From positions 361,970 through 425,969 of the forward strand of contig JAODTK010000765.1 in NCBI GenBank assembly GCA_026419785.1: a stretch of 64,000 nucleotides of DNA. The letters are read 5' to 3'. The position numbers were made by a program, and so were the translations under genes. Origin of the DNA: Sclerodactyla briareus. Its lineage: Eukaryota > Echinodermata > Holothuroidea > Dendrochirotida > Sclerodactylidae. Shown here piece after piece: positions 56,187 to 64,000 of the stretch (position 1 is its first letter; every line of letters starts with the position of its first letter). The notes beneath the pieces were generated by a model, which had not been told where the DNA came from, ran no database searches, and worked only from the letters and a program-made list of their open reading frames with translations.

Positions 56187-57800
56187 TCAACGAGTCGCGT
56201 GGGAATTATACAAGTGGCTAGCTTCCGGAAGAAAATTACTTGCGGTAAACGGCTTGTTTTGGGTGATCGGAACCCGCATTCTAATGCCAATCTTTATACT
56301 GTGTGCGGAGGTGTATGAAGGATGGTTGAATCGCACCTTTTGCATGTACTTTACCTTCTTTAGCAAACTTCCTCTGATAGAGTCATTATGTTTAATATCT
56401 AGGCCATGCATCGTTCCGCAATCTACGAATTCGTTCCAGATCTACTTCTACTCTATTTGCTCTTTTGGCATACTACCCCTACTGACCAGACCTCCCAAAA
56501 CGACTATACAAAGAGTGAGTATGCTTTGAATGATGCTCTGATAGAGAGTTTTCAATATTGTAGTTCCACTCTCACTGCTTTAGTTTTTACGAATTAATAC
56601 CGGTCGTTGACAAGCTTTACCTTCACAGCCTTTTGTTTAGGCATTCCAATTAAATTCATTATCGAGGTGGGGTAGTGGGACCCATCCTTATAACTACCAC
56701 CTCGTTCAACCAGTTTACCATCGATATAATTTTGTCCTAATGTGTTTTTACCTTCCTGAAATCGAACACCATTTTTTTAGTTTTTGGCCAGTGTTCAGCA
56801 ATAAACTGTTATCAATTGCATCAATCGGCAAATCTCTGACTGCATTGATAAATTGCAGAGCTGTCATCCCCTGATAAGACCGTTTAGCACAGTGTCATTG
56901 GCATACTTGATGAGATTGCATTGCTCGCTAAAGACCTTTGCAGTCATTCGTTACAGGCAGAACAATACTGGGGAAAGTACCCAGCCCTGGAAAGAGCCAT
57001 ACTAATAATAAGTGGTTCCCAGAGATGATCTACCCATCCTCACCACCTGGGTCTGCCCTGTCACTAGTCCTAGTACCCAACGCACGTATTAGGAATGAAC
57101 TTCCATATCCAATAGCTCTGCACTAAAATATCGGGTTTGATGGTAAATTGAAGCACTAGAAAAATAAAAAAATATTGATCTACCCACTTTGGCGTTTCTC
57201 GAGATGTTCTCGGAACGATGTAGATAAACAAGCACCGCATCATCTACCCCTCTTTTGCTTTGGTGGTCACACTGATCATATCCATAACAACGCCCTTCTC
57301 AGTCCAGGACGATTTATTAAGGATACCTCTTTCCAGAAATGACTAATATTAGAATGTCAGGCAATATCGTTCTATAGTCAATTTAGACAAGTGACCACTT
57401 TGTTTTGAGAACTGGGTTATAATGACGTTTTCGCAAATTTTCCGGAAGAACTCCCTCATCCAAGGATCTTTAGAAGACAGATAAAAACTGGAGCGGAGCT
57501 GGGATCAACATTTGTTAATGACCTTATTCGTGATTTTGTCTGGCCACCAGTGGCCTTGCCCACCCTAAAGTTTGAAAAATGTTTGTGACCACATTCTCTC
57601 ATCAACCAACGCGTTTCGTGTTAAATGCTAAATACCCAACAATTGAAAAACACACTAAATGCCTTGTATAATCGTTTGCATGGTGACTAATCAAGGAGGA
57701 ACACTGATCGCGAACCCAGTCAGACACTGGAGGCGATTGCCCTTGTATTTTGCTGTTTAAATCTTCTGCAAACCTGAATGTCACCTGATGCAACCAGTGG
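56187..57800 (-). mobile_element. LINE remnant with reverse transcriptase (family L-A)
   Basis: Minus-strand reading across frames gives, in order, FAEDLN-like text (about 57,760), GKATGPDKI-like (about 57,540) and VDDAVLVYLHRSE (57,205-57,252), then FFYFSSAS where FVDFSSAF is usual. Next come KYANDTVLNGL (about 56,875-56,912), DGKLVERGGSYK (56,690-56,727) and RMRVPIT with NFLPEASHLYNS (56,190-56,290). The catalytic motif reads YAND rather than YADD, so one Asp is missing. The frame is broken throughout. It is the same family as the 30.1-30.9 kb remnant, with upstream domain order like Rex1/L2-type elements. Confidence 0.85.
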
Positions 57801-58015
57801 AATCGCGCTCTTCCCCTCCAGAAAACTCAGCGGAATATACATACATTCGCGTCGCTCGAGTCGAAATGATAATTATAGTTGTATAGCCGACTTGAGCGAC
57901 CAAACTCCCAACAGTTTTACGAGGGAATGTGGGTAGAATGTCCAATCTTTAATAAGGTAACAACTCTTAAAACCCCCCCCCCCATTTCCTCTCCCGGTGG
58001 GGCGGCGAATGAAAA
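57801..58015. other. Unannotated stretch
   Basis: No supported feature. A C run lies at 57,974-57,984. Confidence 0.4.
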
Positions 58016-58019
58016 GGAC

Positions 58020-58106
58020 AGATAGATAGATGGATAGATAAGTAGATAGATAGATAGACAGAGATAGATATATGATAGATAGACTAGATTGTAGATAGAT
58101 AGATAC
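58020..58106. repeat. GATA microsatellite
   Basis: An interrupted GATA run. Unlike those at 11.9, 16.1 and 43.9 kb, it is not followed by the E-element hairpin. Confidence 0.9.
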
Positions 58107-58109
58107 TTT

Positions 58110-59010
58110 ATTCAACAATGAGCAATAAAATGACACCTCGAAACTTGAAACGTTCCTCAAGCTCCTGAGAATAGAAATCGTAAAATATGTGAATGAACTG
58201 ATCAGGGCTTAATTTTTAATTCCGTTTCGAGAAAGTGGGAGATGGGGGGGGGAGACGGACGGACTGCCATATACTATCTAAGTCTGAGCGCCACCATTGG
58301 TTGGCATCGTAGCCGTAGTAAGACAAATTTTGGCCTTGCTATACCTCCAGATCGCCGGCAATGGAACTTGCCGGGCCTAATTGCACATCTAAATGTGCAA
58401 TTTTAGTGAAAGAAAAATGTTGAAGAGTTTAACCCCCACGCATCTACGACCTGTTCATATTTTGTGAACGAAAATGTCGCAATGATTTCAAACCAATAAT
58501 ACAAAGAACCCCACGGTAAGTTTCAATGTGGGTAGCTTGGAACAGATCATTGATGAAATTTTGAAAGAATAGTCACTCCATAGGCCAGGAAATCGGTATT
58601 TTCGGTACACCGATAGTTTGAATCCAGTGGCGTAGCAGGATTCTTGTTCTGGTGTGAGGCGCTTGGGGTGGGCTGGAATATTTTCTGGGGTCGTTATATC
58701 TAACGGCGGAGGGCCACATCGTTGACGCGTAGCGTACACGGAATTTTGAAAATAAGGCTTCCTAGATCCATCACCCCTCTTCTTGATCTTGACCTATTTT
58801 TACGAGCTAATGCAGCATGGTATTTTGTAGATGCTCGTGGCTTGAATGGTGGGGGCTTGTCATATCATTCAATTACAATTAAACCCAAATCTAAAAAAGT
58901 TACCTAAATTTCATGTCAATTTAAAGCTCCATGTAGGCCTACATAGCCACAACTTTTTTTCACGAATTTTTGGGGGCAGTCAATGAAAATGTGGCGCTCA
59001 GTAAATAATA
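58110..59010. other. Unannotated stretch
   Basis: A 'gaatccagtggcgtagcaggattc' hairpin-like word at 58,620-58,643 and 'acgcgtagcgtacacggaattttg' near 58,720-58,745 recall the 'gcggagcgtacaactaaaattcag' text in the 27.6 kb segment, which suggests a fragment of that repeat. Nothing else is seen. Confidence 0.35.
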
Positions 59011-59013
59011 TCG

Positions 59014-59457
59014 GTGAACGATTTCAGTTACGCTTCACTCTGCTCGATTTTTCTTCCTTCTTCTTCGGGCCTGAATTATTTTCACTTTGCACCCTATCGA
59101 GTTCTCGATGTCGAAGCTCAACTTGATATTCCTGAGTCGGATGCCTTTGATGATGGGTTTACCCTAACGTGGTTCCCTATCTGCCACCTGACATACTGTC
59201 TAACTAGATTGGGCAGGAACTTTGACCCAATCCCGAAAATGTTTATCTTCTTGAATAAGATACTCCGGGGTGTGTTAAAAGTTTATAGAATAGCGTGTAT
59301 GTGGTTACCGCTTAGGGCGAAAACAAAGTCGCGTGTAATGCCACAACTACACAAGAAACTCGTTGGGGTCAAACACATCGTCACAACACGATTTCTAAGT
59401 CTTCATTCAACTGCATGGGCGTCCGCGTCGTCAACAGAAACTTCAAAATTCAAATAG
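59014..59457 (+). CDS. Unrecognised 147-codon open frame
   Basis: One of the longest open frames in the window, with protein-like composition (YFHFAPYRVLDVEAQLDIPE, then FTLTWFPICHLTYCLTRL). It has no domain, no clear signal peptide and no flanking exon with matching splice sites. The minus strand is not open at similar length, which slightly favours a real or recently real coding segment. It may belong to an unrecognised mobile element. Confidence 0.25.
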   Translation: MNDFSYASLCSIFLPSSSGLNYFHFAPYRVLDVEAQLDIPESDAFDDGFTLTWFPICHLTYCLTRLGRNFDPIPKMFIFLNKILRGVLKVYRIACMWLPLRAKTKSRVMPQLHKKLVGVKHIVTTRFLSLHSTAWASASSTETSKFK

Positions 59458-59599
59458 AGCGAACCGTGTTAACCTGGTTAATGTTACTTCCTGTTATTGG
59501 AACGCTTTCGCCGATATGGCAGGCGGATGTGATGAAGGAACAGAAGAATTTGTTCGAGAGCGGGGTAAGTAAACCCAATGGGCGTTGGAAACTATTTTG

Positions 59600-60480
59600 A
59601 GTGGGGCGCTGAAGTTTGATGACGGATCGGGGAGGGGTGGTTCCTCTCCCCTTTGCATTTCTCCTGTCGCCTTAGATTCAATCTGGGTCAATATAGCACT
59701 GCAAAAACCCTCACTTCATTCAGAAATAATTTCGCATTTCCACATTACTTATAGATGCGATTTGCTGTTCTGAGTCCTTGTGCTTTTTTCTGCCAAATCG
59801 TCATCGAGGGCATAAGATTAGTAAGTCCTAAATCTAACTTTCAGAGGACCGTCGGATCCCCCCTCCCCTCTTCTCCCACGTTAGACAAAGTTTTGCATGT
59901 CAAGGTGGCTCTTTAGATGCAGTCCTGATGGCTTATGAACAATCCTGAACACACACACTTCGTCCAGAAATAATTTTGCATTTTCACACGTTCCTTAGAA
60001 TGCTACTACTTATTTGTGATTTTTTCTGCCAATTGTACTGAGCTCCATGGGTAGTAAGTAGGCTCTTCATTTGGGAGTGGGTGTAATTTTCCGTTCACAA
60101 GCGGCCGCAACATAGGCATACGGTAACCATTCCGAATTGGCGGGCCGACAAATTTTGCCCGAATTTTTTGAGGTGGGTCACGGATACTGGTACCCAACGG
60201 CGCGGGTAATTTTGCATGTTTTTCGGGCATTTCATCATAAACTGGCCAGTCCATCAGAAGTTTCGGCCTTTTTTTTTCCTTTTCCGCTTGGCCCCAATTT
60301 TCACGAATTGTTACCCCGACTTTCCCTCTCAAAGAAGGGGGGGGGGCAGTCTGCCCGCCCCCCTCGTAAAAAATAATTTTCAACACCCTTCTTAGATTCG
60401 TAGAATGAGATTTGCTGCTCTAATCCTGTGGAGGTTTTCTGGCCAATATTGAATCAATTTCTGCGGGATATTCTCTCCTC
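59600..60480. repeat. GC-rich degenerate tandem repeat
   Basis: Three related segments share 'cagaaataattttgcattttcaca', 'cttagaatg', 'gatttgctgttct' and 'ttttctgcc' (centred near 59,750, 59,990 and 60,400). The third is separated by a block (60,140-60,370) like 28.1-28.2 kb, with 'caattttcacgaatt' and a long G run (60,338-60,346). The 126-codon minus frame at 60,006-60,386 follows this repeat and is not a gene. Confidence 0.55.
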
Positions 60481-60571
60481 AAGTGTTGTTTTTTTATGTC
60501 CATTTCGGCTGTCTTATTTTTTGACCAATTCGTAATTCGGTGTCTGAATTGGAGAGCTAATTAGGGGGCGA

Positions 60572-60904
60572 GTGCCTTTCTTTCTCGTATGTCCGAGCCT
60601 TCAGCTGACTATCCAAGACGCATTTGTATATTTAATCCCATCAGGATTACAAAATTGCACTAGCCTCATTGTAAAAACATGCTTGAATGGTCGAGTCGCA
60701 GCTTACAATGCTATTTCCGCAGGGTTGTACGTGAATCTTGATCCCTGCCCTAATTCTCTAATCATAACAATAGAACACATTGATTGCCTATACAATCTGA
60801 CAGCCAATCACGGCGTCCGTTGTAATATGCTAATCGTCGAAGAAGTATTGTTATTGCACGTGAAGCTCTCGAAATTTTTTTTCACTTATCTGCTATTGAT
60901 ATAA
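60572..60904 (+). CDS. Unrecognised 110-codon open frame
   Basis: Rich in hydrophobic residues and Cys (FLVCPSLQLTIQDAFVYLI, CLNGRVAAYNAISAGLYV). It could be the N-terminal part of a secreted or membrane protein, but I see no domain, partner exon or regulatory context. Chance is possible. Confidence 0.2.
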   Translation: MPFFLVCPSLQLTIQDAFVYLIPSGLQNCTSLIVKTCLNGRVAAYNAISAGLYVNLDPCPNSLIITIEHIDCLYNLTANHGVRCNMLIVEEVLLLHVKLSKFFFTYLLLI

Positions 60905-61029
60905 AGTTGATACTACAACGACATTCAAGCAATCTGACTGAAATGATGAAAGTGGAATAGCAGAATGACGAAATTTCTGATTGAAAATCAAAAAGGGTTT
61001 CCAGACTGTAGGACTTTGGGGCGAATGGT

Positions 61030-61175
61030 ACTTCCGCCCCCCCCCCCCACCATTTTTCACATGGGGGTGGCGCCTCCCCCAGCCCCCGTTCCACGCGCTT
61101 GGTAGACCCGCGCCGATGAATTGGATTCAGGGCCAAAGGGCCACGACGCTCACGGTGATTTGGTTGTGGCATTTA
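61030..61175. repeat. GC-rich repeat block
   Basis: C runs ('ccgcccccccccccc', 61,036-61,049), 'gggggtggcgcctcccccagcccccg' and 'tggtagacccgcgcc' make an imperfect inverted structure like the blocks at 28.1-28.6, 52.2-52.4 and 60.3 kb. Confidence 0.45.
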
Positions 61176-61179
61176 AAGG

Positions 61180-61965
61180 AACCAATATTCTTTTCGAATT
61201 TGGACTTTGATTAGCCAACTTTTGAGCAGTTTACAATGTAAGCAATAATGAATGAATGTAACAACTAACTGTGGCTCTGCAGTTGCCCGGCGGCGGCTAG
61301 AATGGCGCACTCAAATAATCTGGCGCATTGCAAATTGTTATATGCATGGGGAATACCCTATTTCTCATTCGAAGATGTCGAAATGTTAATTAGTTAATCA
61401 AGTTTGAAAACGTGACGTAAAAGCTGTTCAGTTGTAGTAGGTAGGGCTCTAACTAAGGGAAATCGTTCGAAGATATACATCCATCTAAAATCACATGTTG
61501 TTTTGATTGAGGAGTCGGTTATTGAATTGAGTACTTTGAACAGTTTGAAGAATACATGTTATATTCTACAGGGAACGGGTGAAAAAACTCCATACTTGGC
61601 AAAAACTCTTACAAATGTTTTCGCTCATTGCAACACATCGACCATAACGTCGAAATTCTAAGCGGTCAATGTATAATGAATTGGAAGTGAATCTCTCCTG
61701 GGTTTAACTGTCTAACACATCTCATAGAAGAAGTCAATGCAGCGTGTATGTAAAAATCTGAGTCAATGGGCCGGCTATTTGTGGTCGAGTCTTTGCAATT
61801 TCAGCTACTGTAGGAATATTGTGAACGTGATGTCAGGGCCGCATCCCCTCCCCCCCCCGCGGCGCCCCCCAGGATTGACGCCCATTAAACATGTACATAT
61901 ATGATGAAAATGTTAGAGATATCACTTACAAGGTAGAAAGGAAAAAACAACAGGGCAAGTTGGAA
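61180..61965. other. Unannotated stretch
   Basis: AT-rich, with no open frame and no repeat recognised except C runs at 61,851-61,858. Confidence 0.4.
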
Positions 61966-61969
61966 AAAA

Positions 61970-62545
61970 TATTACCGGTTATTATAAAATTTGACAGCAG
62001 CTGGAAAGAAACTATTTGTAAACCGCCTGTTCCCTCTGAATGTACGGTGGCCTGGATGGCAAGAAATTGAAATATGCATTGGCAGGATGACTAGGATCGC
62101 GCAATGAGCGGCGGTTCTCCGAAGAGACCTGTTCTGTAGAAGCGACTCCAGGGAAAGGCGATCGACATCCAATTATTTTTTTCAGCTGACCTGACCACTG
62201 CAGATAACGACGAATATCCTCTTGTGGTGCCCTGCTAAACCAGACATGATCGATGACTTCAGGATGCTCTCGACTATTGCACGATAGAAATTGCTAAGTA
62301 TCATTGATTGAACCCATACGATCTCAACTTCCGCAAAAACAAGACGTTGTCTAGCTTCTTCAAATTTCCGTACAGTTTACAGCACCATGGGATATTCTAA
62401 AACTAGATAGACACCTGCTCTACGATGTCTCCGCCGATACGTAATGGTTGCATTTCTGCTTCTTTTTTCCGAAAGTCAAAATCATTTCTTTAGTCTTGGA
62501 AACCATTACACCAACGTTGTTCTTGTTACACCATTTTTGAGAGAT
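61970..62545 (-). pseudogene. LINE remnant, C-terminal part (family L-C)
   Basis: The minus-strand reading ends with LSLESLLQNRSLRRTAAHC (62,100-62,160) and RRFTNSFFPAAVKFYNNR (61,975-62,025), the typical last block of a LINE ORF2 (the 'SFFPAAV..N' type). Upstream, IVESILKSSIMSGLAGHHKR-like (about 62,220-62,270) and 'VSKTK' region text follow with frameshifts up to about 62,540. The wording differs from L-A and L-B, so this is a third family. No reverse-transcriptase catalytic motif remains. Confidence 0.7.
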
Positions 62546-62549
62546 TCAA

Positions 62550-63290
62550 CCTTGCACGATATCGACTCATCATTGGTTCCTATATGAAGCCAGATCGAGG
62601 GTTGTACTATCAACAAAATGCCAAAAATTTCGCGCTGCGCGTCGCTGTATGCTGTCTTCCACACCGCTACATGATACCCACAGTAGCCCAATGGATACAA
62701 TAATTTGTCATATTCAAATTCAAATATGACTTTTTCTCCATACGGTGCCCATCTTCAAGTGGGGTGAACGTATGGGTAAGCCACGAGGAGAATTTGGGTT
62801 TGGGACGGCTGGTTTCATGTTGCCCCCCCCCACACACAATGCTGGAAACCAACTGCCATTCTATAAACACTGCACACAACCAATACAGTTTTAGTCTACT
62901 TCTGATCCTTTTTGTTCATACTGCATGCACGGGCTTTGCACCCTGACTGTTGTTGTTTCTTACTCGAAGATGAAACTGCTATATGCAACGAAAAACAACA
63001 GACGGGTGATCGTCACATCACTATGGAGGTTTAACGTGATTGACGTGAGTGGGGCACTATAATGGCGCGTTGCGGGGCGAAACGATTCCGAGACATGAAA
63101 ATTTTGACACACGAAAATTTTGAACGGGAACAAATCTGAAAAAATGGACCAATTTACTGCGACTGGCTCAATTTTCCCTTTTAATCAAATGCCCGAAATA
63201 TGCACATATTTTCCATGACAGTGATTGTTTAAAGCAAATTTTTAAGATCGGGTCATGCGGGCAACTTCTAATCCACTATTGGAAGGTTCC
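62550..63290. other. Unannotated stretch
   Basis: No supported feature. Frames at 62,506-62,946 on both strands are short and overlap. A C run lies at 62,823-62,830. Confidence 0.4.
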
Positions 63291-63294
63291 TCGA

Positions 63295-64000
63295 TGGAAG
63301 ACCTCTAAACTAGGGATATGGTAAGAATGGAGGCCACGAGAGAAATGTAAGAATTAACATCGACCAGTTTCCGGCAAATTAATTTGCAATTCAGTGAATG
63401 CTGTCGTAACTGCCATAAGCCCCGGGAAGTGCCGCTTTTTCTGCCCAACTCTGGTTGGGGGGGAAGGGTGTCTGTGAGACGTTTGTGGCGCGAACTGTGA
63501 GAATGAAACAAAGATCAGTTTCCTTCAAACTGTTTCTTGAGATATTTTCGAGAATTATTGTCAATTTCAGGGGATGTTGCTAACTGTCATAAGACCCGGG
63601 AAGTCCGTTTCCGGCATCAATGGGGTTCATCACAGGCTCAAATTTTCCTTGTAACCCTACGCGTCCACTGAGGGTGGCGCGAATTGTCATGAATGACATA
63701 GATCAGTTCCTTCAAGAGCGTTTCTTGAGATATAAATTCGGGAATTTATTGTCCAATTCAAGGGTGTTGCTTACTGTCATAAGACCCGGAAGTGTCCCCT
63801 TTTCCGGCAGTCTGGGGGGTTCGTACTTCTGTAGCGCAAAATTCCTTGTACCCTACGCTTCCAGCTGATGGTGGCGGGAATTGTAATGGATGAACGTAGA
63901 TCAGTTCCATCAAGAGCGTTTCTTGAGAAATAAATTTCGGAATTTACTGTCATTCAAGGGTTTTGCCTACTGTCATAAGACCCGGGAAGTCCCGTTTCCG
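63295..64000. repeat. Satellite-like tandem array, ~190 bp monomer, open at the right
   Basis: 'gacccgggaagtcccgtttccg' and variants lie at about 63,418, 63,594, 63,785 and 63,979 (spacing about 177, 190 and 195). Between them, 'gatcagttccttcaagagcgtttcttgagatataaattcgggaatttattgtc' and 'ctgtcataagacc' recur. Later units are more alike than the first, and the array continues past the window end. Confidence 0.85.

Overview
This window looks like non-coding, repeat-dominated DNA from an animal nuclear genome. No intact gene of recognisable function is present. No open frame exceeds about 170 codons, and most frames look like chance. Recognisable protein signal comes only from mobile-element remnants whose reading frame jumps every few dozen codons. 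Homopolymer runs of uncertain length are common, and copies of the same repeat differ by many one-base gains and losses. That pattern fits either old, decayed repeats or an assembly of uncorrected long reads. The element mix (non-LTR retrotransposons, a tRNA-headed SINE with a GGCGCTATATAA-type tail, many non-autonomous DNA elements, frequent TAGGCCTA palindromes, AGGTCA-rich repeats) suggests a marine invertebrate. An echinoderm such as a sea cucumber is my best guess, but that is inference.

Layout. 1-21 kb is a mosaic of non-coding repeat families. 'R' elements begin with a GTCTCGCCTG box (heads near 1.8, 4.1, 9.5, 12.9 and 17.9 kb); the 4.1 kb copy has a matching inverted end and contains a nested GC-rich MITE. 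A two-copy 'B' block lies at 14.2 and 17.2 kb. 'E' elements end in terminal hairpins (10.7, 15.6, 31.3 and 42.1 kb). 'M' elements carry ATATCCCC ends (19.1, 34.5, 41.1 and 54.2 kb). From 21.4 to 30.0 kb a 3.8-4.4 kb unit is directly duplicated, with a 1.2 kb extra segment in the second copy and a 0.29 kb internal duplication in the first; it carries a regular array of AGGTCA half-sites. From 30.1 to 38.2 kb there are two LINE remnants, one nearly complete (endonuclease, reverse transcriptase, C-terminal part and short-repeat 3' tail).

The 44.3-48.6 kb region is the most interesting. It holds a decayed copy of a large uncharacterised animal protein family, flanked by inverted arrays that share a 'GGCGGCCATTTTCAAAATGGC'-like core. 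This looks like a mobile element carrying that gene. Two arrays of a self-complementary 20-bp minisatellite lie at 49.5 and 55.1 kb, flanking unique DNA, a SINE and an M element. 56-58 kb holds a second LINE family on the minus strand, and 62 kb a third fragment. GC-rich repeats occur at 59.6-61.2 kb, and a satellite with a monomer of about 190 bp runs off the right end.

The only host-gene candidates are weak: two possible exons near 39.75-40.19 kb and a few unrecognised open frames. How the genes work together cannot be addressed, because no working gene set is present.
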